64,000 nt of DNA from Margaritifera margaritifera (GCA_029931535.1 JAQPZY010001029.1:682001-746000), one strand, 5' to 3'; counted from the first letter of the stretch, positions 9,905 through 22,834 are shown. Numbers and translations are program-made. The notes: generated by a model from the letters alone, not told the origin.

Positions 9905-11760
9905 ATATTGCTCCGTTAATAAGTTAACCAAGACAAATTCAAACACTAAGTGTGCACCTGGATATAACATGTCAAAGACAAAAATCTAATGGACTATGTG
10001 AACTTGACAAATTTATGTGGGCATTGTACATAGGACATATGGGTTACACAACAATTCTGCTCTGCGAATAAAGCAAAAATGACAAATCGGAACACTCAGT
10101 GTGGACCAGTTTATAACATGCCAGTCAAAAATATCTAGTGGACTATGTGGAGTTAGACTTAGAAATTTGTGTGGACTTGTGTACAGAGTCGATTTAACGA
10201 TGTTCGGGATTCATGCCAGCTTCTCAAAAATCTGCACCGAAGATTCAACTGAATGTGCAAAAATCGCACATCACATGTTCAAGCCATACCATTAATTCTT
10301 TGTTAAAATCCTCCTACACTTAGAAAATTCCCTCTTCTTTTTTGAAACGGAAGAGAGAATTATCCACCCCCCACCCAGCCACATTTTCTAGTCAAGAGAC
10401 CCTGTTGCACAGGGTTGAGAAAATATGTGTTACGTGTCACTTTTGCTCTGTTAATGAAAGTAACCAAGACAAATCCAAACACTCAATTTGGACTGATATA
10501 AAATATGTCAATGATAGGTATCTAGTGGATCATAGCATGGACTTTTACAAAGGACATGGGATACATGTCCCTTCTGCTGTCAACAATGTAACCAAAACAA
10601 ATCCAAGCACTCAATGTGGAACTGTATATATAACATATCAATGACAAATATCTAGTGGACTATGTGGTCTTGATATACAGATTTGAGATACAGTATATAG
10701 ATATGAGTGTGGGTGAAATGTCACTTTTGCTTCATCAATAATGTAATCTAAGAAAGAGAAATGCAAATACTCAACTACAACCTGTATACAACATGGCAAT
10801 GACAATAACTAGCAGACTATGTGGACCCGACATAAAAATGTATGTGGACTTGCACAAATGGTGAGGACATACGGGTTACATGTTCCTTCTGTTCAGACAA
10901 TTAAGTAACCAAAACAAATTCAAACACTCCATGAGGACTTGTATATATCATGTCAATCGCAAATATCAAGTGGACAATGTGGACTTGATATACAAATTTA
11001 TGTGGACTTATATATATAAGGGCATACAAGTTGCATGTCCCATCTTCACTGTCAATAAAGTAACCAAGACAACCCCAAACACTCAGCGTGGACTGGTATA
11101 TAATGTGTCAATGACAGGTATCTAGTTGACTATAGTGTGGACTTGTATATAGGACACATGAGATACATGTCCCTTCTGCTGTCAACAAAGTAACCAAGAC
11201 AAATTCAAACACTCAATGTGGACCTGTATATGACATATGACAAATATCTAGTGGACTATGTGGACTTGATATACAGATTTGAGATACACTGTATAGAGAT
11301 GAATGTGGGTCAAATATCACTTTTGCTTAGTCCATAAAGAAACCAAGAGAAATGCAAATACTCAACTACGACCTGTATATAACATGGCAATGATAAATAT
11401 CTAGCAGACATGTGGACCTGACAAAACTTTCTGTGGACTTGTACATTGGGATGAGGACATACAGGTTACATGTCCCTTCTGATCAGACAATACAGTAACC
11501 AAAACAAATCCAAACACTCAATGAGGACCTGTATATATCATGTCAATTGCAAATATCAAGTGGACAATGTGGATTTGACATACAAATTTATGTGGACTTG
11601 TATATAGGGCATATCGGATGCATGTCCCTTTTTCTCGATCAATAAAGTAACCATGACAAACCCAAACACTCAATGTGGGCCTGACATACAAACTGTATGT
11701 GAATCTGTATATACAAATGAGGACATATGGGTCACATGCCCCTTCTGCTCAATCAATGAC
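9905..11760. repeat. Satellite-like array, monomers of about 130-160 bp with higher-order structure
   Basis: About eleven diverged monomers share GTAACCAAGACAAATCC, AAACACTCAATGTGGAC, CTAGTGGACTATGTGG and TACATGTCCCTTCTGCT. The AAACACTC anchor recurs at roughly 9,940, 10,089, 10,475, 10,602, 10,763, 10,920, 11,075, 11,207, 11,353, 11,512 and 11,662. From about 10,437 onward each monomer best matches the one four places later (offset about 590-605). The block 10,437-11,030 is therefore repeated as 11,031-11,625. The stretch 10,200-10,430 interrupts the array. Short ORFs inside it are by-products. Confidence 0.85.
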
Positions 11761-11869
11761 AATTCTCTTCTGTGGACTTTACATCGACTTGTACATAACT
11801 CTTACTATGATAAATTTGATAAGAGTAGGTAAAATAGGGCCAGCGAAATTAATAGTGTACAACATGAAG

Positions 11870-12372
11870 CTCAAAAAATACAAATCACCAAGTGTTCATG
11901 GTAGGTCAAAGTGACCCACTTTTGGTATGGGCGAGTTAGTCTGCCAAAGATGCCTTCATGTTCATACCAATTTGTACCAGTGCAGGTGAAACTGAGATAT
12001 AAATACTGATGGTTTAACATTTGACCCGTCCACAAATTTAAGTCAAACCCCATTATATGGCTGCTCATAAGGATTACAGTTGAAAGTTTTTCCACTAATA
12101 TACTGGCTGGAGGTCTTGTTAGAGGGGTGACCATCCTAGAGGGGTACTTTTGAATATCAACTCGTTGGTGCCAAGGGATTCAGGCCATATAAAGCAGGTG
12201 GCCACTGGTCAGGAGGGCAGTTCAAGAGGGGAACCACTGTATAAAGTTTCATGGCAATTCTCCCAGTAGTTTAGGAGGAATAGTGATAGCAAACTTGTGC
12301 TAATGGATGGATGATGGACAAAAGGCCATCCCATAAAGTTCTTCTGGTCTTTGACCAGTAGAGCTAAAAACA
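11870..12372 (+). repeat. Dispersed repeat with a bivalve-type end
   Basis: Phrases such as ATAAAGTTTCATGGCAATTC and AATGGATGGATGATGGAC, and the end CTTTGACCAGTAGAGCTAAAAA, resemble a widespread molluscan repeat whose 3' end is a short imperfect hairpin (CTGGTCTTTGACCAG). It resembles the repeat at 30,420-30,985. No coding capacity. Confidence 0.5.
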
Positions 12373-12380
12373 AAATTGAA

Positions 12381-12414
12381 AATTCCCCCTACCAAAAAAG
12401 CCAGAGGGGGAATT
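12381..12414. repeat. Perfect 10-bp stem-loop
   Basis: AATTCCCCCT and its exact complement separated by 14 bases, just after the dispersed repeat ends. Confidence 0.7.
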
Positions 12415-13277
12415 CTCTGTGAAAATCCTGGAGAAATCACTGCAATATGCTATTAAATAGAGACACTAATACATGCTGTTTCCAAACTCTCTAATGATAC
12501 ATACTCAGTTTGTTCACTTCATTACCGGAAAGATTGTTCCCTGTCTATGTTTGTAAAAATGGGCACTACTATATCAATCTATACCTGGTTCTTCTGCTGA
12601 TCTCTGCATCCTTGGATCATCCACACCGTTCATCATAAAGATACGGTACGATGATGCAAGAACTGCTGTCCCTTTGCTGAGGATGCGGAACTTTTAATAC
12701 TGTGCGTACATGTAATACTCTGAAATTGGGTCATTTATTAGAATATCCATGTCCTTGTCTTAATTCCAGAATGATGTTTCTTTTATTACATATTTGAGTA
12801 TGTTTTATTGTATCATGTATATTTTAGACCTGATTGATATGTTTCTTTTCTTCAGATACATGTAGGTTTTCTGCCTGATTGTATGTTCAATGTGTATGAT
12901 TTACAATTGGCATTTAAATTTCAGAACCATTAAAGCATGTTTATGCCTGACATAATTTCTAATAAATATCTCCAATTCGTGTTATGTGCTACTGACGAGG
13001 TTGACAGTTACACCGAATATAAAGTAAATATTGAAAAATAAGCAATACCAACACGCAAATTCTGTGACCAGTTTCGCATTATTGCTTCATCAGATTGAAT
13101 TCAAATTTTTTGTAAAAAAATTTTTATTACTCCAGACACATTATGATGCCGAGGTTTGGGTGCCTTGGACTTACCATTAACAATTTATGAGGTAATATAA
13201 ATATGAGATGTTTATAATGGTGGATCAAAAGTACAAGATTCAACTATAGCTAGTATAACTGTGTCAGAGGTTTTTTG
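12415..13277. other. No gene recognised
   Basis: AT-rich sequence with no ORF or RNA motif that I can support. Confidence 0.5.
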
Positions 13278-13292
13278 GAGAGAGAGAGAGAG
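13278..13292. repeat. (GA)n short microsatellite
   Basis: Seven GA units followed by impure purine-rich sequence to about 13,322. Confidence 0.9.
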
Positions 13293-13464
13293 ATAAGAGA
13301 GAAGGGTGGAAGAAGAGAGAGAACTACAATGATAATTGTTGTGTCCGCATATATTACATGTTGTATTTTCATATTATTACATTGGTATGATATGATTCCA
13401 GCCATCCATTCATGTGTGCAAATGCACCTTTATGCATAAATCTAGACAAAAATATGGTACATGT

Positions 13465-13740
13465 ATATATGTACAAACACACACACACACATATATATAT
13501 GTATATGTACATATATCCATATATATATATATGCATATACATACATAAACAAATACAATATGTATATATAAATGTACACACATACATATACGTATGTATA
13601 TATACACTTATATATGCAGATACATACACAGACACATATATATATTTATATATACACACATATCTATATATCTGCACATACACACAAATATGCATGTACA
13701 TACACACATATACATCCATACGAACATACACACATACATG
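13465..13740. repeat. Impure CATA/ACAC simple-sequence tract
   Basis: Mixed CATA, TATA, ACAC and TGTA words with no fixed period. It leads directly into the 58-bp minisatellite and probably supplied its seed sequence. Confidence 0.8.
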
Positions 13741-13762
13741 CATATATTTCTATTCAAAAATA

Positions 13763-14875
13763 TACCTAAATACAAATACCCATACCCACACATGTACAAA
13801 TGTACATAGATACAAGCATATGCATAAATACGAATACCCATACCCACACATGTACAAATGTACATAGGTACAAGCATATGCATAAATACAAATACCCATA
13901 CCCACAAATGTACATAGATACAAGCATATGCATAAATACAAATACCCATACCCACACATGTACAAATGTACATAGATACAAGCATATATGCATAAATACA
14001 GATACCCATACCCACACACCTACAAATGTACATAGATACAAGCATATGCATAAATACAAATACCCATACCCACACACCTACAAATGTACATAGATAAAAG
14101 CATATGCATAAATACAAATACCCATACCCACACATGTACAAATGTACATAGATACAAGCATATATGCATAAATACAAATACCCATACCCACACATGTACA
14201 AATGTACATAGATACAAGCATATGCATAAATACAAATACCCATACTCACACATGTACAAATGTACATAGATACAAGCATATGCATAAATACAAATACTCA
14301 TACCCACACATGTACAAATGTACATAGATACAAGCATATGCATAAATACAAATACCCATACCCACACATGTACAAATGTACATAGATACAAGCATATGCA
14401 TAAATACAAATACCCATACCCACACATGTACAAATGTACATAGATAAAAGCATATGCATAAATACAAATACCCATAGCCACACATGTACAAATGTACATA
14501 GATACAAGCATATGCATAAATACAAATACCCATAGCCACACATGTACAAATGTACATGGATACAAGCATATGCATAAATACAAATACTCATACCCACACA
14601 TGTACAAATGTACATAGATACAAGCATATGCATAAATACAAATACCCATACTCACACACCTACAAATGTACATAGATAAAAGCATATGCATAAATACAAA
14701 TACCCATACCCACACACCTCAAATGTACATAGATACAAGCATATGCATAAATGCAAATACCCATACCCATACATGTACAAATGTACATAGATACAAGCAT
14801 ATGCATAAATACAAATACCCATACCCACACACCTCAAATGCACATAGATACAATCATATGCATAAATACAAAGAT
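13763..14875. repeat. 58-bp minisatellite, about 19 units
   Basis: The unit contains ATGCATAAATACAAATACCC, ATACCCACACATGTACAAAT and GTACATAGATACAAGCAT, 58 bases in total. About 19 units run head to tail with scattered substitutions and a few 2-4 base indels (for example ACACCTACAAATG or ACACCTCAAATG in place of ACACATGTACAAATG). Because 58 is not divisible by 3 but 174 is, open frames of over 200 codons arise on the minus strand (tyrosine/cysteine/valine-rich). They are not taken as genes. Confidence 0.95.
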
Positions 14876-15169
14876 GCATGTACCTATACATACAGAGGTA
14901 TTTATTGAGATATAAAGATGTTTATTAATACAGTGTAACCTCCATGCATCAGGCAACAGTCGAAAAAGTGAGCTGATGCAGGCATGCTTAAATTTATATA
15001 GACACGTATACTGAACCTATAACTGCATCCACATGGTATCAACACACACTTTACGATGGATAGAATGGTAAATAGTGATAAATTAATATTCAGTTTAAAA
15101 ACAACTTTTTGTAAAGTTGCCATTTTGTATCAAAATTTCCCCATGTGCAGTTTGTGTATGCAGAATACT

Positions 15170-18165
15170 TCTCTTACAGAAAGTGTATTTTCAGTTCCTT
15201 CTTAAAATGAGACATATTTGGTAATTTATTATTAAAATAACAGTTATCAATATATAATTTCAACTGTAATCTAAAGAGTTTAATCACATTATCAAATCTT
15301 TTTTATATCTAATATGCCAAGCAGAAATTCTCTCTTAAATACATACAAGTTATAGAGACGATAGCACTCACTCTTTCTCTTCATCCACTCTATGAACCTA
15401 GTCAAGATTGATTCTGTTTTTGGACACTCCCATAGAAGATGTGATCAAACTTCTACAGAGGTTTTTGCAGAGAGCGCACAGATTACTTGAAATTTTTCCA
15501 AATTGGAACATTATTTATTACCAAGATTTTGTGTAAAATCTTAGTTCGAAGCCATTTAAGTCCAGGACCTCTGGTTACCTTGTGAGGCAAGGAAACAAGC
15601 TTATTCCATTCATTCTCATTTAAATTGTCGAATTCTGTATTCCATTTTGTAATTGAGGCTGGCTCCAAATTATTGCAAATGAGCGTATTGTAAATTCTTT
15701 TACAGCCCTATTAATCCTTTAAAATAAGTAAAATAGATGGGTACATACATGGGTACTGTATATTCGAATTGATACTTATATCAAATTTACTTATGTAGAT
15801 TTGTATGGCACCTAAAATTCCCCTAAACCTCTAGGAAATTTACATGGAATCCAAATTTATTTTGAAACTTGTCAAGATTGATCCATGAACCATCTTCATT
15901 TACAAAGTCATTTATATAGAATATTCCTTTTTCAATCTAGTGTTTGTACATTACAGTAGAATTTCCAAAAATGATATTATGATTTCATCCATATTTGTGT
16001 TTAAAGTTATTCATCCTTTTCAACAATAAACTTATTATACAATTTTATGTAAGCTGAAAATATATCTATCCAAAACTCATTCAGGCATTTATTAACTCTT
16101 TTAAGAAAATCTATCCCAAATAGGAATTTTTTTTCTATGTTTGGGAGAGGAGAAAGTAAAATGTTTTTTTTCCATTTAGGCTCAAGAGTAACCATTCTTC
16201 TGATCCTAGCATTCTTAATAGAATCCACAAACATATTGATATCAACCATTTTAAGGTCACCCTCGTGATAGTCTTTAATAATTACTTTTCTTTTAAGTTT
16301 GTCTCTTGCCTCACTCCAAACAAACTTATAAAAAAGACAATCTAGTTTATGGAGTACATTATGAAGGTGATTTGGTAAACTCATTAGTAGATATGTAAGT
16401 TTTAATAATGCCAAACTTTCAATAACTGTAATTTTATCAAAAGTGGTTAGTGTTCTTTTTCACCAGTGCCGAAATAAATCTTTAATTTTCCTGATTTTGT
16501 TATCATAGTTTAAGTTAACCACATTGTTTAACTCTGTGGAAAATCTTATGCCAAGGTAAATAAATGCAGATGAATCCCAGTCTAAATGGTATTCTGAGCA
16601 ATATTTAATATTACTACCTGTTCTACTTCCAATCCAGACTGCTTTTGTTTTTTCCATATTTATAATAAGGCCTGACAATTTAGAGCATTGATTTCAGGGA
16701 CTTTTCAGAGCCATCAAGAGTCAGTGCAGTGTCATCTGCATACTGTGAAATAAGATATTCTATATGATTTATTTGTATTCCTTTAATTATTTGGGTTTTC
16801 CTAATCATGTGGGCTAATATCTCTGCACAGAGAAGGAAAATATATGGGAAGAGGGGATTACCTTTTCTGCAGCTCCTATTAATGTCAAACAATGATGAAC
16901 ATTGTCCATTGACAATAATGCATGATGTAATACTTTTGTAAAACAGCTTTATTCAATTTTTGAAGTCTCCTCCAAAATTAAAAAAAAGTTTAATGCTTTA
17001 CCAATGAAAGGCCATGCAACAGAATCAAAAGCGTTTTCAAAATCAATTAAGAGAAGTCCAGGTATGTTAAATTTTTTGTAGAAAAGATGAGATCATGTAG
17101 ACTACGAATATTTTCCCCTATGTATCTTCCTTTGATGAAACCAGTCTGATCATTATTAATAATTGCTGGAAGAACCGGTTTTAGTCTATTTGCAATACAT
17201 CTTGATGCAATTTTTGTAAGCTACATTAAGTAAAGAGATGGATCTCCAATTCTTCAAATACTGTTTTAGTTTGTCCCTTTTTGGAAGAAAAGTTATTACA
17301 TGTTCCTTTTGAGTTGATGGTAGCTCCCCAGAATAATATCAAATATTAATTGCCCTTAAATAATATCTACCGATATCTATACAAAAGAACTTAAAAACTC
17401 AACCGAAAACCAATCTGATCTTGAACTTTTATTATTTGGCATGTATTTTAGGTTTGCAGTTGCTTCAGTTAAAGTTATATGGCATACAAAGATTCTCTCT
17501 GTGCACTGTCTGTTTTTAGGAATATACCTATAGTTAAGGAAAGACTCAAAAATCAACTGGATCCACCTGATGATAAGAATATAGCTTCTGATAATACAGT
17601 TTTGATTCTTTTAAAATTTCTGACTGATTACCAGTATATGTTCTATCAGATTTTAATAGATTAGGCATCATTTTACTTATGTAGTTTCCATTTTCCAAAT
17701 TGCAGAAATATTTTGATACCTGTTCTCCTTTTTCAATCCATTTTGCTCTTCATCTTATTACACCTTCTATTTTTTTCCTACGAATTTCCACCAACTGATT
17801 CTTTTGATCTCTAAAATTTTTAATTTATTAGTTTCATTAGTTTGTTCCAAACAATTAATTTCATTAATAATCTGTTCTCTAGTTGATCTTGTCGTCTTTT
17901 TAAACGATGAGTAAGAGATGGTTTTCCTCTCAATTTCTAACAGTATAATTTTATACAAAATGTTGATCTTGTCGTCTTTTTAAACGATGAGTAAGAGATG
18001 GTTTTCCTCTCAATTTCTAACAGTATAATTTTATACAAAATGTTGATCTTGTCGTCTTTTTAAACGATGAGTAAGAGATGGTTTTCCTCTCAATTTCTAA
18101 CAGTATAATTTTATACAAAATGTTGATCATTTACAGTTAAAACTACCTCAGAAGGTGGAATTCGC
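15170..18165 (-). mobile_element. L1/Tx1-like LINE, ORF2 relic
   Basis: Reading the minus strand from 18,165 downward gives a pre-RT linker (KTTRSTREQIINEINCLEQ), GELPSTQKEHVITFLPKR, WRSISLLNVAYKNCIK and the RT block GLLLIDFENAFDSVAWPFIG. Then come a RKGNPLFPYIFLLCAEILA block, the catalytic-site block SQYADDTALTLDGSE, and SGLIINMEKTKAVWIGS. The C-terminal region has WLRTKILHKILVINN and a cysteine cluster near 15,430-15,480. Order and motifs are those of an L1/Tx1-type LINE. The endonuclease domain is missing (5' truncation). Many stops and frameshifts make it inactive. A perfect 80-bp triplication disrupts the linker. Confidence 0.85.
17881..18120. repeat. Perfect 80-bp tandem triplication
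   Basis: Three identical 80-base units (17,881-17,960, 17,961-18,040, 18,041-18,120; only the second base of the first unit differs). The unit contains GTCGTCTTTTTAAACGATGA. A fourth partial start (TGTTGATC) follows at 18,121. It sits inside the LINE linker region. Confidence 0.95.
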
Positions 18166-19374
18166 TCAAAATTAAATGTTTGACTAGAGCAAATATATTG
18201 ACTTTTACAATGATGAATTGTATCTTTGACAAGAGAAATGTAACAAGTTTAATGGAGAAAAAAGTGGTGAAAAGAACAAAGCTACAGGAAGAATAAGGAA
18301 AGATAACAGACAAGAATGAAATAAAAGGTAACAAAACAATAGTACAGAAAAAAATATTGTCAAAGGTCATAATGTTGTTTGAAAATAATAATAATGTGTG
18401 GAAAGAAAGTTTTTTGATAGATACACATCAAGACCAAGACCAAGCTGTGTACTCGATATCCCAAATTACACCCATCAATCATACACCAAAATAAATAGAA
18501 TTAAAAGTTCTTTTAATAATACTTAAGATTTACAAGGTCTGTTTTAAATAGTCAGGATAACCATTGAGGAAAACATGGGAAATTGTTTTTCTTTAAAAAT
18601 CTAATCTATGCAAAATACGAAACTGTAGAGTGCCACCTATAGTATTCAGCCGTTTATGAGACTAGGATGAATCGAGTAAAATATAGTTTGGTTCTCCACC
18701 TTGTCTTTATAGTTAAAGCTTATCACCAAAAGTATTAGTGGTAGTTCATTTCGAATTAACAGGTAGTCGAAAAGTTACCTCACTTACCAAAAAGAATTCA
18801 AATTTTTTTTTTTTTAAAATTCTCAAACCTAACAGAGAGGGAAAGAAAAAGTACGCGTGAAATGAAATGTAGTTCAGTGTCTTTAAATCAAGTAACTGTA
18901 TCTAGTTTTAAAAGATTACTCAATAATCATAGAACAAAATAACAAAAGATTATGAAACAAATCAAACAATATTTAAACTACCCTTGTGCTTAGTCGGATT
19001 ACAGACGGTCTCTTGATTTTGAAAGGTCATTCATCGTTCTTATTTTGACCAATCTGTTATTTTTCAACTTTGCAAAATTTGAAATTAATGTTTACATCAT
19101 CAAATGCATTTGGTTTCTAAGAGATTAACATTATAAACAAAATGAAATAAACAAGGTGAAGTCATAGCTAAAATCGTTCTGAGACGTTCTAGCTAAAGTC
19201 TTAAATGTATAAATAGCATGGATAAATGAAATATTGAAAGACATATTCAAAGATACATATAACTGGATCATTAAGATACATATATCTCTATAGAAAAGTA
19301 TAACGGCAGAACATGTTGGAAGAAATAGAGATAAACAGTGTTATTTCCCTTTAAATTTGTATAATGTATCATTT
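18166..19374. other. No gene recognised
   Basis: Strongly AT-rich with short A/T runs. No motif-bearing ORF and no RNA gene seen. Confidence 0.5.
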
Positions 19375-19461
19375 ATAAAATATTATGAATTTATAAATGA
19401 AGATTATAAATAATCTTAGACTAAGAACTTTTTGGATAAGTCTGCCAGTATCCAAATGGCG

Positions 19462-19501
<40 letters not shown>

Positions 19502-19795
19502 CTTGAAATATTGAATTATGTCCCCTTGTACAATTATTGTACAAAGTTTTCATAAAATAATACCTAATAATATGATGACAAAAAAATAATAAAAAATAAC
19601 TATAGAATGCAATACACATTTTAAAGTTGAATAATACTTTTCTATGTCTATTATTGTCAGTATTATTTAGATAATTAATAGAATCAAAAAAGTTCAGTTC
19701 CTGTATAATAGACTAGGCAATTCTCATTATATATAATGCACCATGGAAATAAGAAAATACGAAATATTATGAACTTATTAATGAATTTCGTGCAA
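19375..19795. repeat. Penelope-type tail copies (A1 and A2) around a TA microsatellite
   Basis: 19,375-19,468 resembles the end segment seen at 21,140-21,240 and 24,185-24,330 (AATATTATGAATTTATAAATGA, then GTATCCAAATGGCGAATCCA). 19,545-19,795 matches 20,960-21,180 over about 220 bases (AATGCAATACACATTTTAAA, ATTATTGTCAGTATTA, GAAAATACGAAATATTATGA). These are copies of the sequence next to the Penelope ORF. Confidence 0.65.
19469..19499. repeat. (TA)n microsatellite
   Basis: About 15 TA units inside the Penelope-type tail copy. Confidence 0.9.
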
Positions 19796-19799
19796 CTCA

Positions 19800-20403
19800 T
19801 GTCAATAAAATATTTCTACTTCACTCGTGAAATATTTCTGTATATCTACTCAAAAAACATAGATTTTCTTCTGATTATATATTTCTTAAAATAAAAAACC
19901 ATCGATTTGCATGGATCTTCTGCATTATGTGCCAATGAGATTAACAGGTGCATTACTACAGTGATTAAAAGAAGTTCCTAAATTTTTCACAAATTTTGGG
20001 ACGGCGACGTTTTACAAATATAGCTTGAACATATAACACGATAGTGTTGGTTCGGGCTCATTCATTGGGCATAATTCGTTTGTAGCTACAAAAAATGTAG
20101 GGTGTTTTATTCACCTCACAATATATATGTTTTATTTCACATGCTCAGTATGTACCTACTTTAATGTAAAAGACAATATGTGTACAAATAGAAATAAAAA
20201 AATGAAATAAATATAAATTTATGAGACTTATATACTTCATATTTCAGTGTTTTTATGAAATAGAAATACATGTATTTTTGGACAGAATAAATCTCTTTTG
20301 CATTATCAATCATGTAATATATTCCATAAAAAAGAACTACAGATAAAACAAAGCATTGGGGTCTATTAAAACAACATGTATAATATGGAAATTCCATCTT
20401 GGA
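19800..20403. other. No gene recognised
   Basis: AT-rich sequence with no supported ORF. It lies between two copies of the Penelope-type tail and may be old element sequence. Confidence 0.4.
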
Positions 20404-20460
20404 CGGAATAAAGCTCATTATTTATCCAGGAATTTGCATATAATAATGAGCTTTATTCCG
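20404..20460. repeat. Perfect 18-bp inverted repeat
   Basis: CGGAATAAAGCTCATTAT (20,404-20,421) and its exact complement (20,443-20,460) with a 21-base loop. The downstream 300 bases repeat phrases such as ATTAATCGCAATAA and GCAATCATTTCCAC. Confidence 0.8.
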
Positions 20461-20939
20461 TACAAGAAGAACTATTTTGATTAATCGCAATAATTTCCAC
20501 GGATCTTTGACACTAGCAAGAAATTTCATGATTATACAAGAATGTGCCTATAATAATAAGGTTTCTTTTCTTCGTATAAGTAAACCTTTCTTATTAATCG
20601 CAATAAGCTAGACGTCTATTGTAATGATAATAAAACTCGTGTTTATTTGGTGAAAGAAAAACTATTATGATTCATTGCAATCATTTCCACTTCTATATTA
20701 TGGAGAAATTAAAAACATAATTATTAGGGAGTAACGGGCTGATAATCATCAGGTTTATTATGTTATTGAAAACTACTTTTATTCGTTACATACATTTGGA
20801 TGTATGATTATTTTATTGCATTAGGAATAAATACTTTTATTACTTTTTTAATTATTTCCAGTATGGCTTATTTTCCAAGCGTTTATGTGATCGAGATCAT
20901 GTCCAGATAAAATTTCTTCTGCGGGGGAAATTTGTTAGC

Positions 20940-21290
20940 TATATTGCCAATAATGTTTAATAATATAATAAAAAAATAAATAACAAAAACATAACTATAA
21001 AATGTAATGCACATTTTCAGGTTGTATAATACTTTTGTATTTATATTATTGTCAGTATTATGCAGATAATTAATAGAATTATAAAAATTCAGTTCGATCA
21101 TAATTGGCTGAGCAATTCTCATCATATATAACGCACTATTAAAATAGGAAAATACGAAATATTATTAACTTATTATTGAATTTCATATATAATTTTAGAG
21201 TTTATACCGTTTAAATAGATAGCATCCAATATGATTCTTTTAACAGGCGTTCCATTTCCGAATTAACAATATCATTTGGCTTAAATGAAA
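20940..21290 (-). repeat. Penelope-type tail (copy B), adjoining the GIY-YIG part
   Basis: This matches 19,545-19,795 over its right half (ATTATTGTCAGTATTA, GAAAATACGAAATATTA) and 24,185-24,330 over its left-element end (TTTAGAGTTTATACCG, CATTTCCGAATTAACAATAT). It is contiguous with the GIY-YIG reading frame, so this copy defines the family as the end of the Penelope-like element. Confidence 0.7.
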
Positions 21291-22660
21291 AATCTTGGAA
21301 AGTATGGAAGCCGTTTGTGGCGACATAAGACGAAAAGATGGATCTATACGGTTATTTCTGTCAAATCTTATCTTTGTTAATGCATTTCGACACTTGCTGA
21401 CAGGTTTGTCCAATATATCGCATGGCACACTTTTTTCAGGTTATCAAATAAATAACAGTTGATGCTGCATAGTTAATATCATAACGAATCTTAAATGTTT
21501 CATTGTCATTGCTGCTACTGAAATAAGTATTTTCATTAATGAAAGAACATTACGAACATCTGGGCCTGTTACATTTAGCTGATAAACCATTCATAAATGA
21601 TTTTCTTATTAATTTAGAACTAACAAGGAAATCTTTGAGATTCTCAGATCTTTTATAAGCAAGTGAAGGCCTGCTTTTGTCAAGTGCTTTAACACCTACA
21701 TTACAAGATAATTGCAAAAGATCCCAATATTTGTGGATAATCTTATCCATATTGGGCAAACTTGGATTATACTCAATAATGAAAGGAATGAAATTGTCAT
21801 CTTTGTCCCTCATTTTACATTTTAGTGAATCAAGCTGTGTAAGGGAAGATACCTTTTCGAAAGCAGCATTAATAATGTAAGTTACATAATTTCTGTTTAA
21901 AAAATGTTGATGTAATTCTGTCAAAGATGTTTTAAAGACATTATCATCAGAAATAATTCTTCCATATCTTTTTGCTTGACTGTAAGGTATTACGTCTTTG
22001 CATGATTTAGGATGACATGAAGAATATTTCAACATACTGATGAACATTTGTGTTTCTAACATGTACAATAGTAGTTATATCAGTACTTTCATTTTTAGCA
22101 ACATATACATCCAAAAATTATACCTTATTTTTAGGCACATTGAACGTAAATTTAATTGTAGCGTGAAATGGATTTAAACAGTCTATGAAATAGCATAAGT
22201 CTTTTAATGGATGACTCCAGATCATACAAATGTCATCTAGAAACCTTAGCCACACATCTAGTTTCAAAAAGCATTGCTCGAAGAAGTCATTTTCTGATTT
22301 TCCCATGAACAGCAATGCATAAGAAGGAGCCATAGGACTATTGATTGCTGTACCTACCTTTTGAATATAGTTTGTATCACCAAAATGAAAAAAAAGGTAT
22401 TTTCAAGCACAAGTTGAATTAAATCACAAATGTTTTGTCTGGAGAGTCTACGTGTATTTCATCTTTATTAAGATTGTATTTACAAGCTTCAATACCATCA
22501 CTGTGTGGTATATTTGTGTAGAGAGGACAGATTTGTCCAATTTTTTCGAAAGAGGTTTGAATTTGCTAATGAAATCTGAAGTGTCTTTGACATATGAAGA
22601 CAGTGATTTCATTACGGGTTGTAAATGTATGGTATGCAGCAAGTGTTATAGATCTCCCTA
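21240..22660 (-). mobile_element. Penelope-like retroelement: RT and GIY-YIG endonuclease relic
   Basis: On the minus strand, about 22,640 begins with LQPVMKSLSSYVKDTSDFIS, the early RT region of Penelope elements. A YTNIPH-type block follows after a frame change. Next comes SPMAPSYALLFMGKSENDF, then the catalytic block WLRFLDDICMIWSHP with the DD pair, then FNVPKNKV. The 172-codon frame 22,068-21,550 holds the RT-endonuclease linker (SSCHPKSCKDVIPYSQAKRYG; KRSENLKDFLVSSKLIRKSF) and a following CNRPRC. A GIY-YIG endonuclease start (TVIYLIT, KKCAMRYIGQTC) lies at about 21,460-21,400. Frameshifts and stops separate the parts. The element is 5'-truncated, as Penelope copies often are, and inactive. 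Confidence 0.88.
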
Positions 22661-22834
22661 AACATTACTTTACATTATTCAATGGAAATATTTTTACATT
22701 GTTATGGAACTCTTAATATGAACCACTTGCTAGGACTACTTGTTATAACTCTTTTAAAGAGGGCAGTATTACTATCACAAATACTGAATGTAAGATAAGG
22801 CACTAAGAATCTAACATGTCCAAAAATTATTAAA
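22661..22834. other. Junction between the Penelope relic and a LINE
   Basis: Short AT-rich joint between two retroelement relics in opposite orientation. No feature seen. Confidence 0.5.

Noticed and set aside
13763..14875. CRISPR-like array
   Set aside because: There are no unique spacers. Whole 58-bp units are repeated head to tail, and the context is animal DNA.
13369..14891. Open frames of 60-231 codons on both strands, rich in Tyr/Cys/Val or Thr/His/Tyr
   Set aside because: They come from the 58-bp minisatellite and adjoining CATA tract. Period 58 gives a 174-base reading cycle without stops in all frames. The composition is purely repeat-driven.
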